Shown: in pieces, positions 12,401 to 25,689 of the stretch | Layout of the letters: each line of letters begins with the position of its first letter | Position numbering within the stretch: the first letter of the stretch is position 1 | NCBI RefSeq assembly: GCF_002443255.2 | Contig: NW_019211455.1 | Span: 47,985,489-48,049,488 of the forward strand | Source: Varroa destructor | Lineage: Eukaryota > Arthropoda > Arachnida > Mesostigmata > Varroidae | DNA length: 64,000 nt | Reading direction: 5' to 3' | The notes under the pieces: model-generated | Told to the model about the DNA's origin: nothing | What the model saw: only the letters and a program-made list of their open reading frames with translations | Databases searched by the model: none | Made by a program: the position numbers and the translations under genes

Positions 12401-15400
12401 GTGTAGCGTACAAAACGGTTATCACAGACAAAAGTTTACTATACAAAATTCCATGTAACTACCGAACACATTTATGTATATGATATCGAGTTTGGCAGAA
12501 AGATCCCTCTAAAGCTACTTATAAACGTCAAGCGACTTCCTTAATCATCGTATATTTTTTTCGACTTTTTTTTTCTTTTTTTTTTTATTTGTATTGTGAT
12601 TATGTCAGCTTGCCGTAAAATCATCAAAGGTTTCCTGTTAATCTCAAAATCTGCCTTACTTAACCATGGTCCCGCCCTTCTCGAGGTGTCCGGCGACGAA
12701 CTTCACTAAGCTTTTCATCAACGGATAGCCGACGTTCACTTGAATTCGAGTCATTTTAGCTGCTAGCAACACCCTCACCTAAGGACACGAATATAGGGGA
12801 TAGGGTGAATATTGTACCGGCTATAGGACATACTGTCGTGTGTAAGTCCAAGATCGCTATGATAAACGGTGGAAGCTTGGTGGCATAAACCTGCACCGCA
12901 CCCTACTCTATATTCTGTTCGTATCTCTGGTAATGAATTGAACGAACGAAGTAAGTGCAATGTATAATTACCTCGTCTGCTTTATCGTGGACAACGCTCC
13001 GAAGAACATTTTGAATAAGCTGCTCCTTACGGTCCAGTGATACTTTGCCTAACAGTTCAACAACCGCAATTACAGCATTCATTCGGGTGCTCGGTATCGA
13101 AGCGTCAATGACAAGCCTTTTGACAGCGTCCTGCAAGTCCTGCTCGACTGTCTCGACTATTCTAAAGTTTCGGAAAAAAACATTGATATCAATGAATCTA
13201 TGTAAGAAGCATGAAAGGCGAAACTTTAGACGCTGTCATTGCTTTCGAAAAAATAATCTATTTAAATATCACCCACAATGGGGTGTCTGTGGCCCAAGAA
13301 GACACCTCATCCGTTATAACGACACCCACGTAAGCAAATTACTTGGCACGCTATCTATTTCAATATATCTCCTAGCAAATTGCCGCCTGAAGCTAAGCCA
13401 ATGAATGGCTAGGAATGAGTTATGTGCTAGGTATCATGTTTATTCAGCCGAACTACCAACCGAGTATTCAATTCAAATTAAGCCCGCTGCTTGATAGGCA
13501 ATAGGTTTATTAAGGGGAAGCTGCTTAACAGCTGACAGCTACTTAAATTAAAAATAGATAGGAACGATGATCGTTTAGGCCTTACATCTGTCTTATCGAT
13601 CTTAGTCTGGGAGTCGACAAACGTAATCCTATAATATCTTAAATGACAGGGTTTCTCGAATGGTTCGATACCTACTCAATCATCTGAGGCAGAACGGTTG
13701 AAGCCGCCTGTACAACAACATCAGCTGTATCTGAGCACAGCTCAATGAAGATGCGATGAACCCGTTGACGGTGGGCAGGGCTTTTAGTGAACGCCGTTGG
13801 CAGCAGGGGAGCACAAAGGCACTTTTTAAGAAAATAGTCCTGTGATAGTTCCTCAATCAACGGAATTAATAAGCGATCAACGTCTTCGAGACGCATCGAC
13901 TCTGTTAACGCTATGATCGCTTGCGCAACCTACAAAAAGGGGATCGAAATCCGAGTCTCACAACATTTATAGAGGATTCGCAAAACGTAATACAACAACG
14001 AGACATATTACATTGATCCTTAGTAAGAAAACATAATCGAACAAATATTTCAGTACATACAACAATTATTAGGTAAATTTTCGACCTCGCTTTCCTTCGC
14101 GGAACCTATTAAACGGAAACAAAACATTTCGTGATTCCGTTCGGTTCGTTTCATCCCTCTGTGTCCTTTCCTTAGCTAGTTACGACTCTAGCGATATCTC
14201 TAATGGCCAATGGTTATGTGACGTCGTTTGTCGAGCTTTACCAATGACAGCCAACAAAGGATAGAATCATTTTTCTTCTATTCTGTAAAACATCTATAGA
14301 CAAAATATTACGTCAGACAAACGAACCTGCTCTCGATCTTCCGAAGAAATGTTCATGAACGCCATATTGATGATCTGCTGTAGCTGATCGAAAAGACAGT
14401 CGATATGTTCTTGTCCGCCGACCTCATCAATCATTTGTGATAGCAGTTTTGTATACTCACGTACTACCCGTTCATTTTCATCGGCCATTGACAACGTCGT
14501 AGCCGGAAGCAGCGAGCTCCGGGTGGCTGCTACACCCAGCTGAACAGCTTTCGCGGGTAGTTTTCGTAGCTCGAGGATGCGTTTCTATCGAGAACAAAGC
14601 AAAATCGAAATTTCGTAGCCCGTCGTAACGAACAGGACGATTTCATTTTCGAATACTATTAATCACATATATAACGAACGATATATATTTTCGTGTGAAC
14701 ACGCTGGGAGCAAGAAGCTTTACTTCGAAAATACATTATTATTATTATTCGAGATAACGATTGATTTACTATTGATCTGAACCTATCTTGAATAACAACT
14801 TCAATAATTTATGCTCAAGCAAACAATGAGTAATAGCTTATATGAAATGTATATATTCATATATCTTAGTAGTAACAATCTTGACCTCGCTTACCGTTTT
14901 ATAGCTAAGGTAACTTACTCAAATCTAACTAGCCAACCTAATCAAACGAGTTCACAGATCTTTTTTGACTCTTTAAGTATTTACATATACATATGTGTAT
15001 GTTTGTGAACGAGCGTTTCGGGTAATGGGTCATCCGTGACAAATATGGCTCAAAAATGATCGATAATCATTTCCAACACTGGCTTACTTTGGGTTTGGCT
15101 TCCAAATTGGTTCGTATGCTTTTCGCGACGGAATTCATCATCTGCTTGAAAAGTTCCCGTACCTTACCGATAGTAATTATACGTGTGATCTAATTGTCCA
15201 CGACGACTTAATTCCGTCCGCGTCTAAAGTTTAAGTCTAGAGGACCGCGTCTAAAGTTTAAGTTACATTAAACAGTTAACTCAAACTAGCAACCACCCAT
15301 GCTTTTCCCTGACGAAATCAATGCACTTTTTATTAAGCCAATGAAAGATCCAAGTAGACGCACGTCACCTACATCCGCAGCCTGACATAAGCTGTCTACT

Positions 15401-15533
15401 CAAGCGTCAGCTCACCGCGGCCCCTCGAGTTCCTAACTTGTCGATAAACTTCGAATTTTTAGCATATACTCACGTCAACTTCATCCAATTGGTGCTCCCC
15501 GACTTCCCTCGCCAGCGCAGAAAGAGCTGTCAT
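9492..15533 (-). CDS. Divergent paralogue of the PP2A 65-kDa regulatory (scaffold) subunit A, HEAT-repeat protein; nine exons
   Basis: The product should be a HEAT-repeat solenoid that scaffolds protein phosphatase 2A, holding catalytic and B subunits. Exons read from the sequence (high to low): 15474-15533, 14327-14584, 13676-13929, 12972-13161, 11871-12045, 11308-11453, 10860-10988, 10080-10276, 9492-9738. They join in frame to 552 codons including TGA, about 551 residues against 589 for human PPP2R1A. The translation aligns along the whole family from ELRKLPAKAVQLGV to the C-terminal VANVRLNAAK and KDKDFDVKR stretches. NWRVR in exon 7 matches the catalytic-subunit contact in HEAT 11. The start ATG lies in AAATGA context. 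Odd points: identity to the canonical subunit is low; the arginine pair of HEAT 5 is replaced; about one HEAT repeat is absent between exons 6 and 7; the exon 4-5 junction is the least certain. An intact frame over nine exons argues against a pseudogene. Family assignment is firm; a paralogue rather than the main gene is inferred from the divergence. Confidence 0.85.
10527..10554. repeat. Perfect hairpin, 11-bp stem and 6-base loop
   Basis: TCGAATAGGTC, loop CTCATT, then its exact reverse complement. It lies inside intron 7 of the PP2A-A-like gene. Confidence 0.9.
15218..15263. repeat. Tandem direct duplication, period 27
   Basis: Two identical 19-base copies of CCGCGTCTAAAGTTTAAGT at 15218-15236 and 15245-15263, inside intron 1 of the PP2A-A-like gene. 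Confidence 0.9.
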
Positions 15534-18500
15534 TTCGAGTTAAGTTAGGCGCTCTCTTCCACTTGTTATTTCTCTAGCACATAACTTCAAACAGTTCAAT
15601 GACCATAAGTCACGCCGCGACGAAATTTACACACTTTCAAACTTCTATATTGGAACACTCATGAGACTTTGGAAGAATCACTGTCGTTATTTTCTACTTA
15701 ATTGTGCCTTGTTGCAGGTAACAGAAGTTTGCCCGAAGAACGACCGATTTATGCCGCCCCGCCAACTCTGTTAGAGAAGTAAACAAAGAGAAAAATACTG
15801 CATAAAATCTCGACAAAGCATTTAATATGGAGGTCATTTCTGCTAAAGAGCTTTGAATAATACTCCCGCGACTTCGTATCTATAAAGTATAATTAGGCAG
15901 AATTGAAAGCGGCACCTTTCTGCCACATAAATATATAAACGTATACCCAAAGATGTAAACAGATCCCCAGTATGCATCGACCAAAGCTATACGACCAACA
16001 ATGTACTTTTTGAAAATAAAAAAGAAGAAACGTTCCCTGGGTTTATAACTGCAGAAATTTTAAAATAGAATTAATGGCCTTCAATAAAAAATATTATTAC
16101 AAAAAGATTAGCTTATGTGGTCCGGCCGCGACGGCCTTCTCACTACTCGGCACTACGACAGTTGCTATTGCAATCCCCGATAAGTTTCAGTTGAAAAAAT
16201 TATAATTACGTAATGGTGATTCGAACAAGTGCTAGGTTACGTGTTCTATATTGCTTACTGAAGTTGCAAATGTTTGAGGATACTTTCTTGGCACAATACG
16301 CGGATATTGAATTAGGGTGGATGATAGGAAGGGTCTAGAGATAGCGTTATTAGAAACGAGGTATTAGACGAGGCTTCAAGCGTAAGCACACTATGCGGTT
16401 CGTGCCGCGTAAAGCGATCCGTAGCGGCAATGTCGCAGGCAGAAATGTGCTAGATTGGTTGGATGGTACGAATCACAGAACTTCGGAATTTGAGTTACGG
16501 CATATAGGGCTACTTCAAACAAGTTTACAGATGTCGGCACCCTTTAGTTTATTCTTACGAAACATGCCCGTTTCTCTTCTGCTTTCAATGTGTAATGTAT
16601 TGCTGCAAACACGCAAATCCCCACGTCTCTTCACTAACTTTTACGTACAGCGGCATCAAACACTATTCAATTTGTTCACTTATTTGAGCCCTTCCTCCAT
16701 GCTCCCGTTGAACTTCTTTCGAAGCGATAGCGGGTGAAAACCGAAAGCATGTATCTTTTTCCGGTCAGAACCGAGAAAAAAGTTTACAGAAAGCCTGTGC
16801 GAGGTAGCTAACGGCTAGACCTGTTAAATTACGCACTCGTAGTACAAACATTATGTGATAATACCCTTTCCTACCAGTAATAAATCAGGGGCTACTTCGC
16901 GTACCTTTTTCAAATCATTGGGTTTGTGAGGGATCGTATATGAGACGCTAATTTCGAAAGGAAAATCGATTATATATTTAGGTAGAAGGTAAACGTTTAG
17001 ACCTATTTGCACGCAGACACTATAAGCTGTCTGATTATTTGTCAGTAGAAATTGGAGTCATCTGAAACCATAGTATACACTTGGCCACCTACTACGGAGG
17101 GCTGGGGCCTTTTGGGCATCAATGTCACATATACATGAGCTAATCTTGTTATCGGGTGACTGGCTAAATGATCTCTGTTATAAAAAATCGACATGCAGCC
17201 ATTAGTATTGCCTATACGCTGCAAGTTGAGCATCTGATTTCTAATTTTCATCACGACGTACAGATAACATATAATGTTCAACAGATGCGCAGTGTAATCT
17301 TTTGTTGATAATCCTAGTTCATATTGCTCTGCATGGCGTCTACCTGTTCCGTGCATTCAGTGGATGCTGGATGTTTACCCTTCCGATCAAGTACCCCAAA
17401 ATATGTACCCTAAAGGGTTCTCTTTCTGCTGCCATGCCCATCATCAACGAGATGATGTCTTCGTTGCTCCTGTCACCATTTCAGTTTCGGTAGAATGTAT
17501 CTTTAAGAGAGATAGGATATTCACTTCGTTTAGATCTGATAATTTACGTTATCCGACAGAATTCATTGTGCAGAGACGTGCCATATAGGCATGTTAAACT
17601 AGATAGCTTGTCACACTGTTCTCGTAGCTCGAGCCAATCTTTAGCGAATAGAGATAAAATAATAGTTGAATAGGAGCAGGAAAATCGATCGGTCGCCACT
17701 GCAATGACAAGATCGCTTTTTATAATCTACATATTTACACCGATTGCTACCTAATGGTATAATATATGTTAACAGTTAGGTCGGTTCGTTTCGTCCTAAC
17801 TGGATGGATAAAATTCGTATCTTAACCAAGGCCCCGACATGTTCACATTAGAGGGCCCTGTCAATGAGGTCCTACCCCCTTGTGGAATTCAGTCGTTGAA
17901 ACAAATTTGAGTTGCTAGAAATGTTTCGCTATAATTTTTTTGCTTCTTTTGATAATTTATATTGGGTCCTAATGCCAGGAAGCGGCTAGTTCATAGATGC
18001 GTTCCACTATGGCAATACATAGAATGGAATTAAAAATGCACCAACTGCTTTTATGCAAACAACCTGTACAGTATTTCTTTTTTCATTTAATTTCATTTTT
18101 ATTATTTAGCAGGATGTAACTACAAGGTAACGATTACACTATTGATTTAGCAAAAGCCATTATCAGGAAGAGACTCAGCTGTCCTTTAATATGGCGAGAC
18201 ATCGTATCTTTCATTCTGACTTTTTTGTTCCAATATTCAAAGGAAGAATACAACAATACCATTTGAAGATTGCGAGTTCTGATGTCATTGTCATGGCGCA
18301 ACGTCCTGCTACTATGTCACAGTAGACGACGATAAACGGTCGTCCTTCTTGCGTCTAACCTTCCGAACTCTGCCCTGTTTCTGTTCTTCCAATCTTGTCT
18401 TCATTGCAATAAAAAGAGCCCTTCCATTGCCCTGGCTTCTTTCCGACCCTCGGACGAATGCCCCACGTTTTTAAACGATGCCTTTGTATTCTCTTAGGAA

Positions 18501-19567
18501 CGCGTCGATTTTGTGCGGTGACGATACCAACGGCGAGTAAACGTTTAGGAGGGACCGAACGGAACGTGTATCTGCTCAAACTGTGATATCTTCGTTTCCC
18601 TCCTGTCAATCCACACTCATTGTTTCCTCTTCGGTAGAATGCAGTGCAGTGTAATTATAAGGCTAGGGCAGTGCTGCTGCCTTAGCGCGCTATTAACGTG
18701 AACGACGAGGATTTCAAGTGCAATGAAATACGATGGAAAAGCTACAAGGAGAAGATGGGGGTTTTCTGCTCTGCTAGAAAGCAGTGAACTTGTGTCGACG
18801 TTCGCCATCGCTGCTAAGCTTGATATCAGCACCCCTGCGGCGGGAATTTCGACTGCTATTGACGTTCATGGCCGTCACTGAAGCCTTTCCTACAGCCTGA
18901 CGGCTGTTTTTACTGCTTCCAGCGCGAGCATGACTAATACCGCAGTTTACTGTGTTATTATATTAGGACACAACCGTATGATTGATAGAAAAAGCAGCGG
19001 CCGCAGTAGCTGTCTTTTCTACGCGGGATATGGGCCGAGTGAGAAAGATCGGCGTGAATTCGTTAGTTGTGGTTTACAGGCTAATAGGCGATGCTCGTAC
19101 ATCTGAAACTATTCAACTTGCTTAACTTGCCAGTTCTGTAGCTATCACTTGAGACTTCCTATAATAACGACGAAAAAATGAAAAACTCTACGTTTGTGCA
19201 GATATTTCTCACACAATATAGATACTCTAGTTGACTTGATTAGATTCTTAATATCGAACATAGCATAGTTAGAATCATTTTGATAGATTCACAGAAGATC
19301 AAGTTGTTCTTAACTTATAACGTTAGTTAGTTAACATGATATTGATTGCTAATATGGAGTTGCTCACATTTGGCCCTCTACTTTTCAAATTTGTTATATG
19401 CAATTTTTGTATAGCACTATTACCTGCAATACAAATGTAGAGTATCCGCAATTATGTGTTTCTTGGGAGCGCAGTTTTTGGGAGAATCGTGATATGCTTT
19501 TTGGTGACCGCATTCCGCATCAGTAAGGCAAACAAAAGGTAAGTTGAGGTGCAGTTAACGACTTCAG

Positions 19568-19600
19568 TCTGCCTGCCTGCCTGCCTGCCTGCCTACCTGC
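19568..19600. repeat. (GCCT)n tetranucleotide array
   Basis: Six perfect GCCT units followed by one variant ACCT unit. Confidence 0.95.
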
Positions 19601-22470
19601 AAATAGCCCCACTTTCTTACGATTTTAGTCTTCCGATATTTTCAACTATTTGGCATGATGTCGACTATGTCCGAACAGGTGAGACCTGACACATTTCGAC
19701 TAGACGGGAAGCGACTCTGGGCCCCTCTAGAGACTAGTTTAACTGAAACAAGTTACCAGATTTACAAGTCACCAGGGATCCTTACATTTGTTCATCATGT
19801 AGAGAGACACAGAGGAAGCGTTCCGAAATCGAGTCAGGTGATAACGGAAACTGAGTTAGCTGGCAGTGGCAGCATCAAAAGTGCCTATTAAAACGCAACA
19901 TCGAAATGAACATAGGAAATGTACTAATAGGGGTAAATTATGTGATGACACTCTTTCTGTTTGTAATCATTCTTTAACAAAGAAAGCTCGTGTAATTTTT
20001 TGCCCAACTAAATTCTCAACACAACATCAGCAATAGCATAAGCTGAATTTTAGATAATCAAAACGGACCCTTAAACAGAAAAAGCAGATGTTTTACAATT
20101 TTTGTGCAGATAAATACAGCCAGACAAACACCTTACACTACTGGCCAGAAGCTCGGAACGCAATGAAGTGGATGTTTTTGTTGTAGAAACCATCTGTTCC
20201 TAGCTTACAATGTGCTACAGTATGTGTGAAGCGTTAGCTGAATGGTAGCGCTAGAGCGTGCGCCTACATCCGACCCAGCGGAGAACTTCTGAAACATTTA
20301 GTCTGTCACGGATACGAAACACTTCATACATACCGAGCTCGACCAGGAAAAATCGAAGCTTTTAAGTGGGTTAGTGTACTACAAACATGGCTATAACGAC
20401 AACGAGGATAGTGTGTCTTCAACTGCGGTGTCGTTCGCAGTTGCTTTTATACTAGTGTTATTGTCGCTGATGTTCGAAGCCAGACTTTGGCCGGCGGCGT
20501 AACTTTGCGGCCAGCGGCAAGGGCAGCGGCCGAAGGGATAAGGAACGAGGGGCCGCCGACAAAGCCTGCGGGAGCCAGTGCATTCGAAATGCTTAACTTA
20601 TTATTATTATTATGTACATTTAGAGCATATACAGCGGCGTGCATCTCTAGTTACTAATAAAGCTAAGGCGACGAATGAAAGAAGTACGGCTACCATTTTT
20701 TTCAAAAAAAAAAGCCGCAATTTGAAACACGTCGTTAGCCTCAGTTACAGTCGGTTGGGAGAAAACGACACCAATACGGATTGTAGTTGTAGCCACGTTC
20801 AGAACGTGCACGTCCTCTTATATCCTAGATTTTGAAGATTCTTAAACATCCACGTTGTTTATCATTGTGATATATTAGCGCATTTATGATGGCGGTAATA
20901 CTCGTGCGTTCTGTTTCGCGAGACTCGATCTTCGGGTCAGATGACCTTGAGTCTGAAGTTGTGGAAAAGGCATTGAGTGAACACTGCGGGTAATATCTGA
21001 AAGTCGTTTAAGTTTAGGGCTATGAAGGATTAGAAGAGCTCGAGTTTTCTGTTTTGGCGAGGTTATTTACAAGCAAGAAGTCTTACCTAAGCTGAATGTG
21101 TAAATGGTTCGTGTTACTACACGAAAATCTTGTATAAATCAATTTTAAACTAGATTTTTTAAACTAGAAACTTTGTTATGTATCGGTGACTAGGGTGGCG
21201 TTTTTGAACTAGATAGAACTAACGGACTCGATCGACTAATAATAACGATTTGCTTTATTAAGTGACTTATAATATTGTTACCAAGAATATAATATATAAA
21301 ATAGAATATAATATAAGATATGCGTATGGACTTTGTTCAAGTGAGGTTTTCTTTGTAGCGGTTAACAATCATATCGCCTGTCTAAGGCTATCAGTGGTAT
21401 CAGAGGACCATATGTCATTTGTTTTATAGCAGACTTTCTAGAGTGAAGCAAGTCTTCACTTCAAGTCTCAGGGTTCTCGAATAAGTCGTATAAAATAATC
21501 ATGTCGACGGGTGCCCCCTGTCACTGATCAAATAGCAGTCGTCGTCATCACTTTATTCAGTGGTTATAAGGGTGCCATAAGCTGTACAATAAACACTTCT
21601 CTATATAGATTCCACAATAAGGAAATTGTTTTTGCTCATGTCATTTTTTTTCTCTATTAAGCGTTATGCTCGTTTCAATATACCGCAGATATTCCGTTGT
21701 TGCACAAGTTCCATAAGTAGCAGTTATATAGATGATGCGTGAAGTTAGGCCAAAGGTTAACTAAGTACTTCAATTGAATGCCGTTGGGTTACAATTCATG
21801 TAATTAGTATAATGGGTCATGAACTTTGCAGTCCTAGTTAAGACATCATCTAGCAAAACGTGATAACTGTGAGTTGACATCGAATAATGTACCGCATTTT
21901 GCTTAAATTAAGACCTGAATTCTTTTCAAGTAGGTGGAGTAACGACAACTACGCTTGCCCTCTGTTCCGCCCGTTCCCCACGACTCTCCTGGCTCTGATC
22001 GTGAGTCAGTCGCGAATTATTATATACATGACTAATCACTGCAATTTCTCTGAGATGATTTGCCAGTTATCATCAAATAGAGTAATTTTGCAAGATAAAT
22101 TTATCTGCTAGGTAACCGATTCGAAGTGATAAATCGTTGGCATATGTAAGTAGTTGCGTACACAACTGTATCTGTTCGGATTTCGAGCGCGTTCTGATAC
22201 GAAGCTGACTCCGGGCCGATTGTTCCTGCAGCCGGTAGCAAGAGACATATCTATTTAACGAACCTATTTAAAACTGGGTGGCTCACTAAAATATATACTA
22301 ACAAAGGCAGATTTACTAGGTAAAATTACACTGTTTGTACAAGATTGCACATTGTTGTAGTGAGTCACTTGACTATAGTCAGCGTATAACAGCCTACTAA
22401 GCGTAATACGAATACGAACGACGAGCTTTCGGAAACAAAGGAAAACAGTGACAGAAAAAATGACAGAAAA

Positions 22471-22486
22471 ACACACACACACACAC
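22471..22486. repeat. (AC)n microsatellite
   Basis: Eight uninterrupted AC units after an A-rich stretch. Confidence 0.9.
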
Positions 22487-22988
22487 GGCCACTTAACGTT
22501 AGTGGGGAGTTGGTATGTAAAAGGTCAATACCTTGAATTATAGGAAGCCAGGTGCCCATGTTCTCATTATGACTTTGTGGGTGACGCACCTTTGCCTGCT
22601 GATCCTAGAGATCCGTTATGGTCTAGATCCGAACTCTGCTTCGCGCTGGCCGCCAGCCGTTTGATGGAACGCCTTACGGGACAGAAAAATTCGAAATGCT
22701 GAGGTCAGAAGCGACACTGTTTCCTTGAAATGAACTACCTCTAAGTCAGTCCGGGCCTTCCATCCAGGAAGCGATAACAACACAACACGTTATGGATTTT
22801 GGTGATCTTTTGAATTGAGGTATTTCAAATTTAATTGGACCTTGGTACGGTGACTGCTGCCAACTACTCGAATTTACCGCCGGAGTCTTTTTCACCACGC
22901 ATCCGGGAGGACTTTGGTTTAGATAACGAATTTCACTTGGGCAGAATGGAACACTGGTATACTATTATCATAATACAAGAGCGTATCT

Positions 22989-23010
22989 TATATATATATA
23001 TATATATATA
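22989..23010. repeat. (TA)n microsatellite
   Basis: About 22 bases of TA dinucleotides. Confidence 0.9.
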
Positions 23011-25652
23011 CGAACAATTGGGACTGTATAAGGTGGCTATTTTCAAGAGTATATTGCTTATCATTTTTCAAACTTTTGTTGAACGATAGGGAAGCTCTGT
23101 TTTTTTCTATTATATTTTAGCCCGTGCCAAAATTGCAGTTTAAAAGGCACAACCTGACACTGGATTACGTATTTTATAGAAATCACTATACGAAATCATA
23201 CAATATAACCAACACCAATATCATATGGGCCGGGACGCTATATGGATTTATTACATTTCCCGCATCGGACATCGCTAATGTTAATTAATTTTATAGCAAA
23301 TCTATAATAAACAACTAGTTTCAAAGTAGTAGGAATCCGTGTGTACATATATGTTAGGTAAATGATAGGGTTTTCTGATTCGCTGTACCATATCTCAATG
23401 CTGTTAATAATGTCTGACGAATGCCTACTTCCGCAACAGGTTTCAGCTTCTTAATTGATGCATGGCCTTATTTGGCCAGGGAAACATTGCCGGCATGTGC
23501 ACCATATTGCGGATAGTCAATCATCGGTAATAATCACTACTACCGACAGTAACTATATAGTTTTTGTTTTTGATGTAACTATCTTTCGACAATAGTACGC
23601 ATGAAGCCATTGGTCGTTGTCGCTGTAGATCATCTCAATTGATGCATTATTCAAAACTCAGCGTTACGCTATACAGCAGAACTGATATAGGAGCCTCTAA
23701 CAGATATTTTCTGAAAAATGAACGAACTTCAGTCGGCCCATTTCTACATTCACATAATAGAAAAGCCTTTAACGGATATACACTTGTAGATTTCTGTTCC
23801 TTCCTACAATCTATTCAGCGATATCGTTAAGCTGACTCTGGCCTGTGTAGCTTCAGCCTCCTCTATCATGATTTAATCCAATTCATGAGAAAGAAAGAAA
23901 GACTGTGTGCACCGATAGCAAAAATATAATAGCGTAGCACTTCGTTAAGAAGCATAGTTAGTCCAATAAAAGGGTTGTCCTATTCCAGGTGCTCGATTGT
24001 ACAATATATAAATTGTTTATAGGCGCACTGCGCGGTAAAAATTTACGAGATGTGACGTTTGCGTACATACGTACCATGTCTTCCGCCGAACTCGACAGCT
24101 CAGGCTGGTCATATGGCATCTTTTGAAGGCGAAAACTTTGGCTGCGTTTAGCCATATAGGTTCGATCCTATAATCTATATGAAAAGTGACTAAATTACAT
24201 AGCACAAACGAGCCTAACCGACCTAAAATTTTACAACAATATAGTTCCGTGTCAAAGAAAACGAAAAAAAGATCGTACTAATGTTAGCTAAACTATGTAA
24301 GTTCACAGTTGTGGTTTCATCCATACACGTTGCCCGGCTTTTTTCGTAAAACGGAAATTACGCAAATCACTCGTGCTCATTTGCCTGGCTGAAACAGCAA
24401 TAATATTGAATATATTCAATTAGAGAAAACCACCGTCCTCACATGAGTGGATTTTTCGAAAACTAATATATTTCCGTATAACAATTTACGGGAGATGACG
24501 ATAAACGTTGGTACTATTATGATTTGCTGTTCGACACAGGCAAAAAAAAAACTGGGCCTTGGCACGAATCACGCGGGGCACGACTTCGGAGGCGCCTTGG
24601 TGGGGCTATATGCCAGCTTGTTATAATGCTTTTATGTTTATAGTCTAACTAATGCAAACTCCTACACTAGTAGAAAGAAGTTCATAGAATATAACACGCA
24701 GCCTGTGGCAAAGCAGACCAGATTCTGTGTTCCGCACGAGAAATATATTTACCAATCCTGGCGCATACGGAGAAAAAGGTATTTTAACATTGATATTATC
24801 AGTGAATTTTACTTTCGTATAGTGAGCATTTCATTGTATCGTTTGTCGTCAGACGTTTCAATTGGGGGTTACGTCCAGCAGCAGCAGCGGCAAGACGAGT
24901 TGTAGAAGCTGTTTTTGTCAGAGGAGTTAGTTGATTTGTTTCTTGTTGATTCTGGACCCCAGAAAAAAGCCACAGACTTCTACCAAAACTATTCTTTTAT
25001 GGGAGAGAAATAATTCTTTAAGCGTAGAAATGGGAATAAAATACCTTATTTCTCTCGTTTTCTTCATATTTAAGTCATTGTTTAATTTTTCTCTTAAATG
25101 GATAATTGCTTACCGGTATCCTTCTACTTATTCTTAGTTATTATCTTATATTTATTGTTTTATGGGATTCCTTCTGATTAAGAACGTTTTTCGGTTGAAC
25201 GGAAAGTCTAAATGTTTCCGCGACGAGACAGACCTGTTTCGTTGTTTAAAAAACAAACGTCGTATTTGTGGTTCTAAGAGGGGATCGAGAACTACCAAGA
25301 AATGATAATGGCCTGGCGATGTTGTGTTTGTCTTCTAAATGTAAGAACACGTTAGAGTTGTTTAGGGGTTCGAAGGCGGGCTTAAGCCCCTCCTGTCTCG
25401 TGCTCAGGGCCAGCCGTGTCAAGCAATATCTAATGCCAGTATCGAATATATAGTTAGCAAAACGTTAAGGAGCCCCTCCAATGTATAGACGATTCTAAGA
25501 CACTTAGAAAAATACTATTAACGAATGATAATAGAAAGGAACGCGTTGGGAAACAGCCACTAGTGTCATGACCATGAAGAAATGAAGTAATCCCCCTACA
25601 AACAGTCTTTGACTTCTTTTCTATTTAACGTCAAGACCCAGCTTCGTCTCAA

Positions 25653-25689
25653 CATTTACTTTAAATTCCGTCCGCATTTACTTTAAATT
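25653..25689. repeat. Tandem direct duplication, period 22
   Basis: Two identical copies of CATTTACTTTAAATT at 25653-25667 and 25675-25689. Confidence 0.9.

Noticed and set aside
18303..18480. Minus-strand frame ending in a basic tail (RVRKVRRKKDDRLSSS)
   Set aside because: The tail looks protein-like, but the frame is under 60 codons, has a stop directly upstream and no clear acceptor.
20229..20265. tRNA A-box-like sequence (TTAGCTGAATGGTAGCGC)
   Set aside because: No B box (GGTTCGAATCC type) or cloverleaf follows; at most a decayed tRNA-derived fragment.
24155..24172. tRNA T-arm-like hairpin TATAGG-TTCGATC-CTATA
   Set aside because: The arm is canonical, but no matching acceptor stem, anticodon arm or A box is present at the right distance.
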